64,000 bases of DNA, from positions 24,260,431 to 24,324,430 of the forward strand of contig CAMZMU010000048.1 in assembly GCA_947311845.1 (NCBI GenBank), written 5' to 3'. The DNA is from Poa pratensis. Taxonomy: Eukaryota > Streptophyta > Magnoliopsida > Poales > Poaceae. Below the pieces are notes generated by a model that had not been told where the DNA came from, searched no databases, and saw only the letters and a list, made by a program, of their open reading frames with translations. Of the stretch, positions 1-11,206 are shown in pieces; the first letter of the stretch is position 1, and every line of letters starts with the position of its first letter. The position numbers and the translations under genes are program-made.

Positions 1-904
1 TATCAAATATTATGGTGGTACCCAGATTCTCCTATGTATTTTTGATGTTTCTTTCCCCTTTTTTAAATTGGCATTGTCTCCGCCAGGCCCCCCTTGGATT
101 GTTTTTTGGGGCCAAAACAAGGTTTTTCTCGAAGCCTAATTTTTTTCCGAGTAAGCTCAGTAAATACATTTGGTTTACCGTTTTTGTTTTCCTCTACTTC
201 GCGGTTTTAGCCCGTTTCTCCGGAGAAATCACAGAGCGTGAGAGGTCATGTTTCTTGTAAGTCATAACTGAATCCAGCGATTGCACAAGCAGATTAGGTG
301 GGAGCATGTCGCCGCAAGGAGCACGATGGCGGCGCCCTGCCCCGTGTCCTTCGGACGTCCACTATCACTATCCTTAGTTATGCCCATCACGACCCCCACC
401 CCTTTGTTGTGCTTCCTCGTCATCATCGTCTACCTCTTGTCTGCTTCTCGACGCGTGTACAATCCAACCATTATATGCTCTCGCTTCGTGGACGCCTAGG
501 TTGCCCATATGTTCTTGCCTGTGCTGATATTGTTCATGTGTTTTTTTCTCCGCAAGATCTAGTGGTGTTTCTATCTCTTGCTGATGTTGTACATATGTTT
601 TCTGAAACATATCGTGTAATCATAGAGGGAAGATATATTGTGTAGAAAAATCTTGAAACATCTCAAGATCTTCTGTTGTTGCTATGCTTAATTGCGAGAA
701 TTCCCCCCTCTCTCTCTCATGTCCATGTGTCGTAGTTAAACTATGTACATTGAGCTCTTACTTCTGATTTCACATGCCGATCCAACATTAATTTCTGTTT
801 GCAGTAACTAAGGAGAAGATATCAAAAGATATGATCTTAGGTGAAATTGTTTCTGTGCAAGCTAGCATTTGCGTGTCTTGCTTTGAATTAAGTTTATGTC
901 TGTG
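1..904. other. no gene recognised
   Basis: The stretch is moderately AT-rich and every reading frame is short and broken. No recognisable domain or splice pattern is visible. It may be older internal sequence of the retrotransposon whose 3' end follows, but nothing seen here proves that. Confidence 0.4.
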
Positions 905-1323
905 CGATGGGAAGCTCTTGAACCTGATGAGCGCATTGATTGTGCGGTGGCCTTGACTTATCATGAGGCGAAGCGTCTCCGTATCTGGAAGCACGCAGCT
1001 CCTCGCGGTGGCATGGGATAGGATGAATTTATTGGCTGTAGTGACTATGACTTTGAGCTGCCTCCTCCTGAGATGTCTAGCTTGGCTGCCAAGCTTCAGA
1101 CCAATATCAAGAAGACCTTCCGCCTTCATGTGGATATCCATCATCGTTTATATGAATCCCAAAGGAAGGAGAAGGAGCCCCGCTACCGTCAGACTGATGA
1201 TGAGGAGATTGGACATCAATGTTTAAGTAGGTATGAGAAGGGAATCACTCTAGAAGCTCAGTGGCTGTCCAAGCATAGCACATGGACTGATGATGAGGCT
1301 GAAACCTCCTCTGCTCGCCAATA
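905..1323 (+). pseudogene. retrotransposon 3' ORF relic
   Basis: One frame reads through almost continuously, starting with WEALEPDERIDCAV and ending ETSSARQ-stop, with a single internal stop near 1020. It is charged and hydrophilic and resembles no enzyme I recognise. A purine-rich stretch and an LTR follow about 600 bp downstream, so the parsimonious reading is the last coding piece of that LTR retrotransposon, decayed. It could also be an unrelated gene fragment. Confidence 0.35.
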
Positions 1324-1921
1324 GTCCTTACCCTCGTAGAAGAGATATGAGAGCTCCAACGTGACAGCTGAGTCCGAGGACTTCCACAGAGTGAATTGAT
1401 CACATGGGACGTGTAGCATCATTGCTCTTTCCCTTTTTGGTGTCTTGATGCCAAAGGGGAGAGAGATCTATTAGGTTGTGTTGGTATTTGCACGGGTTAG
1501 TCACAAAATTGCCTTTTCATTCGATTCTTTGTGCTTGTGAACTTATGCTAGTTGAACTTTATCTGCTTATGTTTGGAGACTATGTTTTGTGTGTGGTAAG
1601 ATGCATGTATCTTTATCTTGTCTTACTTATCATGTTTGGTGGAGCCCAATTTAATCTTGCCCTTACTTATTGCTCCACCTCATGATGTTGCAAAGCATGA
1701 TTGATTGTATATCAATAATTTTTTACAAGTAGTGATTGGTCTATGAAAAATTAGGGTGAGCGTTGATCCTAGTAGTGTGCACTTTGCATTCCAAAAGCAA
1801 AATTCAAATTAGTGCCCACATGTAGGGGGAGCCCGTCTATATTTTCTAGACCATGGTTGAGCTTTGTCATAATATCTTATGCAGATTATTGTGTTGTCAT
1901 CAAACATCAGAAAGGGCGGAT

Positions 1922-2837
1922 TGAAAGGACATTCCCTCCTTAAGTGGTTTTGCTCTAAATGACAACGCATTTTGCGGTCTAACTGTGTGCTTGGGCTATA
2001 TAGGTGTATTTGAAAGAGGCACAAGACGGTTAGGCACCCCTCTAAAAGGAAAAGAGCAAATACGATGTTCCGACGATTTTATTTATTTTGAGTCATACGA
2101 AAAATGTACTATTAAGAGGGGGTCAGCGTTGGAATGTATGGGTGGAATCAAACACGTACACAAAACAATATTTGCACCCACATAGCCTTCCCAACATCCG
2201 AGGAGTATTTCATATGTTTATGTTGCCTTCTGGTTTTCACTACCCGGTAGGTAGTAGCGGGGTAGGCAGCGGTAGTACCACTATGTCTTAAGAGCAGCAC
2301 CGCTGCTGCCTGCCATGAGGCCGGTAGTACCGCCCAACGGAATGACCGTGCCAAGTGCTGGTGCACTAAGGCACGGGTCTCATTCCCTACTTGTTTTGCA
2401 GCGGTGCTAAAACGTCATTGCTACGGAATTACCAGATATTGTATTTTACTTGGCACTACCGCTTATGGCCTCAGAAGTACCTCTCCCGTTGGAGCGGAAC
2501 TACCTGACGATGTACCGGAGCAAGTACCGCCGTGGGATGATGATTCTCTTCTCTGGCCACAGTGCTAGGGCGACACTGCTACGCCATATGTCACTTCAAA
2601 GCGTAATCATTGTGGTGTAAAGCTTCGTTATGTTGTTGTCAGCCTCCAATTAATTTATGAGATTGCCCCAACTTTGTTTGTGAAGGTCCGTTATGTTGTT
2701 TATTGTGAGCTTGGCATATATGTTGTCCATCTAGTTGCATATCTATTCTTGTTGTATCCCTTAATAAAACTTAAAAATAGATTAAAAATTAGTAGTTGCC
2801 TATTCACCCTCTCTAGTCGACCATACCGATCCTTTCA
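1922..2837 (+). repeat. LTR (3' LTR of truncated retrotransposon)
   Basis: The segment begins TGAAAGGA and ends TCCTTTCA, a short terminal inverted repeat with TG...CA ends typical of LTRs. It is directly preceded by a purine tract (AGAAAGGGCGGA, 1909-1920) that would serve as the plus-strand primer. It contains GGTAGTACCGC-like inverted motifs of the kind seen in long Triticeae Copia LTRs. No second LTR lies inside the window, so this is either the 3' LTR of an element starting further left or an isolated LTR with adjacent relics. Confidence 0.6.
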
Positions 2838-3181
2838 ATTGTCATGTTCAATTTTTTGCCAGGATTTACATGCTTGTTAAAGAAAATTGGCATCTCACGA
2901 CAACATAGTCCATTCGCCATGCTTAAAAATCTGATGTCTCATTTTTAGCACAAACGTTTTATTTATTTTTGAGACAAACATGGAACAGTCAGCTGGCGTG
3001 AGCGTCGGTTTGTTGGGCCGGCCCACGCAGCCGCTGGCGTGAACTTCTAATCTTCCGCCGTACGCTTCGTGTCCTGACCCGATCTGCCTGCCATGCGAAA
3101 ACCCTCCGGCCTCCGCCCATTCCATTCCCACCCCTCCTCCCACCCAAACGCCCAAAATTCCCCACACACGGCGATCGGGCG
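2838..3181 (+). promoter_or_regulatory. separase upstream region with site II motif
   Basis: This is the DNA between the LTR and the separase ATG. A palindromic TGGGCCGGCCCA at 3014-3025 contains two overlapping TGGGCC/GGCCCA site II elements, known from plant genes expressed in dividing cells and bound by TCP factors. No convincing TATA box lies between it and the ATG at 3182. The LTR ends only 344 bp upstream of the ATG, so the element may have displaced more distal promoter sequence. Promoter function is inferred. Confidence 0.4.
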
Positions 3182-3846
3182 ATGGATCCCACCGCCGACG
3201 ACCTCCTCGCCGCTCTCTCCTGCTGCTGCTCCTGCGCCGGTATTCACGCCCGCTTCGCCGCCTACCTCCAGCCCTTCTCCCCGTACCTGATCCCCGCGAA
3301 CCCTAACAACCCCAGGCCACCGCCCAAGAGGATGACGAAGCAGCCCACGCAGCAGCCGACCCTGGAGGCAGCCGCCGTCCGCCCCCTCGCGAAGCGGTTC
3401 CTCACGTTCCTCTCCCGCGTGATCCATCTCCTACCGCCGCTCCTCCGCTCGAACCCTAGCCCCTCCGCCGACGAGCTGCTCGAGATCTACGGCCTCGTCC
3501 TCGACTGCCTGGCCGCCATTTCAGCGTGCCTCGCCGGGAAGCCCTACTCCGTGCTGCTCCAGCGCGGCCACTTCCTGCGCTGCCTCGAGTCGCGCGGCCA
3601 CTATGCGCGCGCCGAGGCGGAGGCCGCCGCCACCCTCGACGCCCTCCGCCACGCGCTCTCGCCGACGACCGCGTCCCTCCTCCTCCCCGAGCCTGCAGGC
3701 GTTGCAGGGGAGGACCCTGAAATCACCGCACTCGCGGTCGAGCTCACCGTCTGCCTTGCTAATTGTGCCAGCAAGGGCAAGGTGAAGAAAGACGCACCGT
3801 ATCAACGGCTCCTCGTCCTTGTTCACCAGCTCCGCCCATGGCTCCG
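3182..3846 (+). pseudogene. ESP: separase exon 1 (N-terminus)
   Basis: The ATG at 3182 starts MDPTADDLLAALSCCC. The exon continues 221 codons through a helical, leucine- and alanine-rich region (PLAKRFLTFLSRVIHLLPPL) to a donor at 3847. The next exon restores the split Arg codon (CG|G), giving WLRILTEESS. It is strongly GC-rich, as first exons of grass genes commonly are. The exon itself has no stop or frameshift. Confidence 0.85.
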
Positions 3847-4367
3847 GTGGCTCTGCTAACCCTGCATTTTTCTTCTTTGCTAAACTAAACAAGGCATGCA
3901 TATATGAGATTTTGTCCGTTTGCAGGATTCTGACCGAGGAGTCCAGCAGGAAGTATCTCACTCTGCTTGTGAAAGCACTGAGCGGCTGTGCTGTTTTCCT
4001 GGCTGCCCAGTCTCCGTTTTTCGATGAAAAGCTTGTGCACGAATTCTGTGTTGCAACCTTAGAGGAGTGTGAGAAGCCAGAAATGATCGGACACTTGCCC
4101 GCTGTACGTGCACTACCGAATTAGTTGCGGTTGGAACTAAACCAATATAACTTAATTCTGTCGGTTTGTTAATGGTTTTACTGTTTATTCTGGTTGAAGG
4201 TTGCACGCATGATCTGTACTTCTGTATATTTGAGTTGGGAGGGAGCACACATCTTTTGCTTTGTGTTTTGAAGACTGCTGTTTCACATCTCAAGGTAAAT
4301 CCCACTGGAACATGCTGCATTTCACTAAAATTCAGAAGAAATTCAGAAGAACATTAAAAACTGCATG

Positions 4368-5395
4368 AAGTTTAGCAGTAAAAGTCGTTACTTGACCATG
4401 CCATATGAATGTGAAGCTAGAAAATGATTCCTAAACTTTCAAAATTCAAATTATCAGTGGGACTCGTTGCTTTGGAGATGTGTGTGTGTGACTAAAAGTG
4501 GAATAAGGCTTATCAATAGTTGGACTTTGTAAATCTATCTTGCTAAACATGGTTTCCTAGCTATGGTTTACACTTCTTTGGGAACCACATTTATTCTTTA
4601 ATTTATACTGGATTATAAAATCGTGCTCAAGAGACTGTTCATCTGCTCATGTAAAAAAAAACTGTTCATTGCGTCAAGTAAAGTAAATTCCGTGCAAGGT
4701 ATTAGTATTTACACTTTTGGTTGGTTAAACCATATAGAGCTTCACTTCCTGAGCAATTTCACGCAGTTAAAACATGTTGTCTTCACATAATTCAGAAGCA
4801 CATTAATCTGCGCTAAGGCTCAGTTTGCGGTTGCTTAACTGTTCTTTGCTGTGGTTATTTAATGCTGTGGAAAATTAGGCACACAAGTAGGCAAAAGCGG
4901 CTCAAACAAACACTAAAATGAACAAAAGTGGGTTGGGAAAACGGTATTACGATAATCCACTGAAGTACCAATCACAACTCAAGTTTAGCAGTAAAAGTGG
5001 TGACTTGACAAAATCACATGAACGTGAAGCTGGAAGTATAGTTCATAATCTTATCAAAATTTATACTATTAGTTTGATTCCTTGTTTTGGAAGGGGAGCC
5101 TTGGCGCAGCAGTAAAGCTGTTGTCTTGGGTCACAGGTTCGATTCCTGGAAGCAGCCTCTTGCAGAATTGTAGGGAAAGGCTGCGTAGAAATGACCCAAA
5201 GTGGTCAGGCCCTTCCCCGGACACTGCGCAAGCGGGAGCTACGTGCACCGGGCTGCCCTTTTTAGTGTGATTCCTAGTTTTGCAGATGCACAGGCTTGAT
5301 TCAAAGTGAATAGGGCTTGTCAGTAGCTTAACTTTGTAAATCTATATCTTAGTAAACATTGTTATTATTTTCCACCTATGGTTTACATTTCTCTA
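4368..5395. repeat. duplicated intron segment
   Basis: Two diverged direct copies lie in the large intron: about 4368-4590 and about 4980-5395. Shared landmarks are AAGTTTAGCAGTAAAAGT, ACTTTGTAAATCTAT and CTATGGTTTACA in the same order. The second copy is longer because it contains the SINE at 5095-5262. The duplication therefore preceded the SINE insertion. Confidence 0.6.
5095..5262 (+). mobile_element. Au SINE
   Basis: The element starts GGAGCCTTGGCGCAGCAGTA, includes a tRNA-like box B (GGTTCGATTCC), then AGGGAAAGGCTGCGTA and GACCCAAAGTGGTC, and ends GGGCTGCCCTTTTT. These are the diagnostic blocks of the Au SINE of grasses. A near-perfect target duplication GATTCCT(T/A)GTTTTG flanks it at 5076-5089 and 5269-5282. 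It lies in a separase intron in sense orientation and should be harmless to splicing. Confidence 0.85.
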
Positions 5396-8300
5396 TTGAC
5401 AAACACAGTGCCCTTGTTCATAATGTAAACCTGTTAGACTTGCACCACATGAATACCTTACTGTGAGCTTGTGGTACTTTTGGGCTTTTGCTTATGGAGA
5501 AGCAAGCTTATGGATTTTGGTGGGGATAGATAAGCTTCGGTGGAGAGAAGCTCACAAAAACTGATTTTTCCCTTCTTTTGGGCTTATGGAGTTCGGGCTT
5601 ATGAGATGTGTAATGTCTACATTGCCCCTGAATCTATTATGTGAACTTATCTGCAAGTGAAATACATGTTGTTGTTCTACTACGATAGGCTGTAGTCATC
5701 ATAAGCTACCACTAACGGTATAAAATGAGTTTAGTTCAAAGATGCACGCCGTCTAGTAGTCAACAACAAAATTGCTAAGATGTCAGGCTCTAGTAGATTT
5801 CACGATTTGCTCTCTGAAGCTATTATAACAGTTAGACATCATGTGGTACTGCTAACTTCTCAGCATTTATCAGACATCCAGAAATAAAGCATTATCTTTT
5901 TTTGCCTCATGGGAATGTAGAAGCCTAATTGGATAAATCAATCTCAACCCAGGATCTACCAAAGGATACACTGAAGGGCATCGTTGGCATTCTCCATAGA
6001 TGTGGCTCAAAAGCGATACGTTATATTGTTGTGAAGAGCCTGTCTGAATTGTTTGTTTATGGTGACACATCTGATTATCATGAAAGCTATTTGGTTCTGA
6101 TCAAGTTATGGGTGAAGGTATTATCATAAAAAACTAGAGAAACTATCCCGCTTCAAACACTTTGTTGATGTGGTTTCATTTATTTTCTTATGCAAACTTT
6201 AGATAACACTTAAAGATTTTGAAGATGACCAACGTGTGGATAGTGCTCCTCTTCTCTATCACTCTCTTATGGGCTGCTCGTCTCCCTTGCCAATGAAGTT
6301 CATAGGCTTAATCGTAGAGCAGGTATCAATTTTGTTTTGTTTAGATTAACAATGGTGTATCTGTATTTTGATCTCATTCTGATGCGAAGTGCTTTGGACG
6401 TGCTTTGGTTTTTGCAGGAATTATTAGCATATGGAGCAATAGAATCTCGTGTGACCATGCTCTGTGCAAATATGCAAAATAGAATATTTTTTTTGATAAA
6501 GATGCAAAATAGAATAATATATATTCTCTTGAATGAAATATATTGTTCGAAAGAATATTATCTGGACAGATCAAAGGTTTTAGTTAGGAAGGCACGCATA
6601 CTCCGTGCATCTGGGGTGCAAAACATAAGCAGCTGTCTTGAGTTCTTGTCTGAAGCCATATCTTTACTGGTAAGCCCCCTCCCCTCCCTGCTGTCCCCTT
6701 CCTGTCCTGTTTTCTTATGTATACCACAAGGGATATCTAAGATTCATTTTCTTACATCAAACCAGCGAGGCATCTTACTGGATTCATCTCGAGGCAATGC
6801 GATTGTGATCCACGAATTGGCTATTGCATATTGCCTGCACGCACATTGTGCCCAGGAAGCCAATCATGGTGGCAGGGTAACTGCTTCATATGAATTGCTT
6901 GTACAGTCACTTGTATATTAGCTATAACATGCCTTTGCTTTGTTTGCTTATAGTTTTTTCGAATAGGTAATCATTGTTCTCCTGGTGTGATCTTTCAGCA
7001 GCAATCAGAAACTCTTGTACCACTTCTTTGTTCCCTGGTTGATTTGCTGGCGATTAAGGTAAGACCATGCTAAAAACTATTAGGTTCGATAAGATGCAAC
7101 TGCTGGCTTTTAGCAAGATAATTATGTGCTTTTACTCTATATCAGGGCTGCTTTGAGCTTCAGTTTGAGCTGTGCAAGCTTATCATAATAATATGGAAGC
7201 AAGAAAACTTACCCCTAGAGAAGTTATTCTCCATGTTATTTATCAACGGGCGCCTTAATCATGCATGCTGTCATCTCCCAATGGACCAGAAATTTGTTTC
7301 TTATGTGGCACGACATCTTGGTGTTGATTGTCACAATACAATATTTTGGAAAAACTGTTTCAAAGAAGATTATCCTTCTCTTACTATGTTTCTTCAGCGG
7401 TTGTGGCCTGTTGATTTCTTTTCTCAATCATGTGAACACTACTTTGGAAAACAGTTTGGTTTCAATGCTGGTGTTGATGAGATCGATAAAGTTGCATCAT
7501 CTCTGGTTTCTGAAGTAAGCTCTGTTACTTGCATTGTAGTAATGTAGTATGCATTTTCTTTTCGTTTTTTGATGCATCTTGTATTGTTTGATTTTGCAGC
7601 GTCCATTGAGTAATCAATCAACCCATCTGGCTGGCTGTATATACTATGGTTTGTCAGAAAGACTTCTGTCAAGAGGACAAGTTCTCCAGGTAATCTACTC
7701 TCATCAATTTATCTTGGTGGAAAGTCTCCAGTTATTACGAAATTTCCTTGATGTGGAGCTGCTCTATAGTTTAGCCTCCCTGTAATTAGAACACCCTTTG
7801 TTGTATTTTGCAGGCCATTTCATATGGAAGAGAAGCCCTCCAATTGCGCAAGAAGCTCCTAAAAAAGAAGTTCGTATGTGGAAAAAGCCAATGTTCTGGT
7901 GGGCAAGGCTTTGGTTCACTTGAAGCAAGGGGACCAACGATGGCCGAAATCTGGCCAGATTGCACCAGGCCAAGCAGCATGAGAGATTCTTTCCTTACCC
8001 CATGGAATGTACTTAGATGTTATCTTGAGAGCATATTACAGGTATGGCAATAGTGTGGTATGCTTTAATTTCAGTACCAGCAAAATGATTGAAGGAGTTG
8101 GTAGAATATGTGTACCACTGTAGCCATATATCACATGGTAACATGAGTCCAACCTACCTATGAGCGATGTCTCGTGTTGACACTGCTCTGGCTGTTGGCA
8201 GTACCGCAATCATTTCCATAGTTTAAAACCTGGCCTCAAGTAGGCTACAGACATTCTCATATTATTCATGTTTTTTCACGACGTACTCAGGTTGCTGTGA

Positions 8301-8491
8301 TGCATGAATTGGTTGGCGATGGTGCCGAAGCAGAAGTTTTATTACGGACAGGAAAGGAGATATCATGTTTCCAAGGATTACCAATTTTTTCTATTATCTT
8401 CACATCAGTGTTAGGTACGTACATCTATTAATGATCTATCTATCACTTAATTGTTTTTTTGTTCATCTGTCCATTCTGTCTCATGTTTTAG

Positions 8492-9179
8492 GTCAACTAT
8501 ACAACAAGAGACAGCTATGGGATGCCGCTGAGGGTGAGCTTAAACTTGCCAAGGACCTCCTTGCAGAAAATGATGAATTAATTTCATGTAAGATATGCAA
8601 GTTGACTCTGCAGATATTAGTTGATGTGCAAGCTGGAGATAATCTCTTTGAGAAGGACTTGCAGAAACAGTCAACATTCAATCTGTCAACTGCTTTAGAC
8701 ATGTACCAATCTGCCGTGGAGAAATTGAATAACTCTGGTTTGGATTTTTCTGCTGGATCCTATGATAAACTTAATACTAGTTGTATGTTGTGCAGCAAAT
8801 GTTCTATTGCAGAAACCAAGCTTGGAGCTTGTAATCATGGGAAAGAACCCTTAGCAGCCAAGGATGGAGTGTTACCTCCATGTACTCCTTGTTTGTTGTT
8901 CAGTGAGGTACGTATTGACAAGTACGATGAACTTGTGGGATTAAAATCTGAAAGGGAAAACTTGAAGAGTGCCGAAAGTGCTCCAACATTGGATGTTAAA
9001 ATTAAGAGGGCATCTCGAACTTCATTACGTTTAGCTAAAAAACAGAATGTGGCAGCTCATGCAAAGACTAGAACCACCCGATCTAGTAAGCGAACTGCAC
9101 ATGTGAAAAGTGAAAAAGACTTGGCTGAACTGAATAGCAAAAATGACATATCTTGGAGCAACGAATTGTCCACAGATGG
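8492..9179 (+). pseudogene. ESP: separase exon 13, part before solo LTR
   Basis: This exon part is in phase with the exon ending at 8414 (VL-G-QLYNKRQLWDAAEGELKL). It encodes helical-repeat-like sequence, then a cysteine cluster CxxCxxCx9C (8782-8832), then a basic segment rich in RTTRSSKR. The open frame runs to the solo LTR and would end in a stop 11 nt into it (VVG-stop). The cysteine cluster may correspond to the 2Fe-2S ferredoxin-like segment reported for Arabidopsis separase; that match is an inference. Confidence 0.8.
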
Positions 9180-9764
9180 TGTCGTGGGGTAGATAACATG
9201 GCAGATGCTACTTTGGGGTAGCTTGAATTGAGGGGCAAGGCGACACTAGCGTCTGGGAGATTGTTTAGCATTGCAGGGACAAAAGGTTTACCCAGGTTCG
9301 GCCTCTCCATCGGAGATAAAGACCTACTTCCTGCTATCTTGTTATTGATCTCGATCTCGATAACCCGGCTACGACAACAGAGCCGGATCTCGATCTAGGT
9401 TACAAGGTATGGTGTTTCTCTCGGTGGTTCTCTCGCCTAAGCTTGGATCGTCTAGTCCTCCTCAACTAGGGCTCAGGAACCGGCTTATATAGACTACCGG
9501 GTCTCCTGGCACTTTACAATACGAACCCGGGCTCTCCCCAGACTCGGAATCCTATTCTAGCTCTTCTAGCCTTCGTATCCTCCAAGTCACGAACCGCCTC
9601 TGGTTTTCTAGAAACTTCCCTTCCTGAACCGGGTTACCGCCAAAGCCTCTGGCCCAGCAACATAACCCGGCCCATGCTGATGGTTAGCTGGCCTGACCGG
9701 GCCTCCTGCCTGGCGGGTCATGCTTCTCTCTTCATGGGCCTACCGGGTTATCATCCCCCCATCA
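9180..9764. mobile_element. solo LTR of gypsy element, in separase exon
   Basis: This 585-bp LTR runs from TGTCGTGGGG to CCCCCCATCA and is flanked by the 5-bp TSD GATGG (9175-9179 and 9765-9769). It is the same family as the LTRs at 31723-32309 and 44696-45281. No internal sequence remains, so it arose by LTR-LTR recombination after insertion. Relative to the coding element in this window its transcription orientation is the - strand. It breaks exon 13 of separase. Confidence 0.93.
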
Positions 9765-9769
9765 GATGG

Positions 9770-9960
9770 TTTGGTCTGTGGGAAGCTAAACTGTTCTCTT
9801 GATGGTGTTGACCACAACAGAGATGACATATGCAATATGTTTGGATGTTGGAGCTGCCTTTTTGTTAATTCACTCAATTTTGAGTGCATTGAGAATATAC
9901 TGCAGTTCAGAGAAGAGTGCATTCGCCGACATCATCTTGTGTCGCTTCTGTTAAAAAAGG
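9770..9960 (+). pseudogene. ESP: separase exon 13, part after solo LTR
   Basis: If the LTR and one TSD copy (GATGG) are removed, the frame continues without a gap: STDG then LVCGKLNCSLDG, up to HHLVSLLLKK and a donor at 9961. The exon ends in phase 1 and joins the acceptor at 15004 as AAG-G|CA-AGA (KKAR). This restored continuity shows that the LTR entered an already functional coding exon. Confidence 0.8.
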
Positions 9961-10418
9961 GTACTATTTTTGTTCATGTTCTGTTAATGTCTCAAATCAA
10001 TATGTGTTATACTGCAGTTAAGAGATACACAATTGAGGGTTTCACATGGCTATGGAGGCTAAGGGACCTCATTGTTTGGCGACATGGTGCTTCTATGTCA
10101 AAACACAAGTGTAGCTAGCTCAACTTCTAGCTCCATGAACGTGGTCCATGGAGCTAGAAAACTGTGGCGAGCCACAACTGTGCCAGTGAAACAAATAGTA
10201 GCCTAAGTTTCTTACGCAAGTTGTGCAAGTAGGCACTGCCTGAAAGCTCTCACAATACAAATATAACACTCCATATTTCTACATATGATACTTAGAAATT
10301 GTATGGATCCTGTAGCTTAAGTAGTTTGATCTAATTTTTTCTGTGATTGAGCTACCTGTTGGTTATTACTTAGTTAAGTTTCTTAATTCTTTCATATTGT
10401 TCAGTCCTGATGTGTTGC

Positions 10419-10544
10419 TGTTGGAGTCCTTGTGTGTAAATTTAGAAACGTGTAAGGACTGAAATGTAACTTGCCTTGTATTTATCAGATATGGTAGAAG
10501 GGAATAGACGAGTGAGCTTCCAGAAAATTCCCCAATTAACAACA
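10419..10544 (+). repeat. Copia 5' LTR
   Basis: A 126-bp LTR with TG...CA ends, unusually short for an element with a full pol. It differs from the 3' LTR at two sites (GAAGGGAATAG versus GAAGGTAATAG, ATTCCCC versus ATTCTCC), suggesting insertion within roughly the last million years at usual grass LTR rates. Confidence 0.93.
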
Positions 10545-11206
10545 TGGTATCAGAGCTGCAAACGGCGGTCGGCCCTCGCCGGTGTTGAATCAGCAGCGAG
10601 CGGCGGAGCTCCGGGCGCCCAGTGGCGTCAGTGAAGGCGCAGACGAGCTCCAGGCAAGGCAGCAGCCATAGCGGAGGCGTTGGGGTGCTACTGAGGCGGC
10701 GGCCGACAGTGTGCACGAGTACGCGACGAGGGCGGCGCTTGGTCCTGGCGGCGGGGCTTGGTCCTGGTGGTTGTGGAGCGGAAGTGTAGGAGGTGAACTG
10801 GTACGGACGGCGGCGTGAGTTCAACTGGAGGAAGCAATCCGTGGTTACAACAGGGAGGAGGAGCCGCTGGGCTTGATTTGGGTCAGCTGATTGTGGAAAG
10901 AAGCAAGAGGGAGCTGCAGGTGCTTGCTGTGCACGAGAAGAAAAAGAGGTGATTGCTGCTTGCTGTGTGTGCGAGCAGAGAAAGAGCAGGTTGAGCTGGA
11001 CCGTGGAGGCCTACGGCTGTGATTCGGCGGCCAGTGGAGCAAGTGCGTGTGAGCTGTAGGTGTAAGCAGCAGCAGTAGACGGAAGTGCTCTTCTTGATTG
11101 CTTGAATCGGTGGCTTCGTCGACTGCGTGCAGCTAGGGAAACTGGTCTGCTAGCTCTAGGAAAGGAGGCTAAGGACCTGAGGTGAGAAGGCAGCAGAGAC
11201 ATTCAG

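Noticed and set aside
3047..3427. A - strand 126-aa frame over the separase start
   Set aside because: Shadow of the GC-rich first exon; no motif, and the + strand frame has clear gene structure.
5095..5262. tRNA-like box A/box B sequence
   Set aside because: It is the tRNA-derived head of an Au SINE, not a tRNA gene; no cloverleaf with acceptor stem is present.
10404..10418. Alternative reading that Copia lies in an exon (acceptor TTGTTCAG at 10396-10403)
   Set aside because: Phase arithmetic favours the acceptor at 15003: the exon ending at 9960 in phase 1 joins CAAGAACC to give KKAR in the frame that continues to 15247, whereas the other acceptor runs into a stop.
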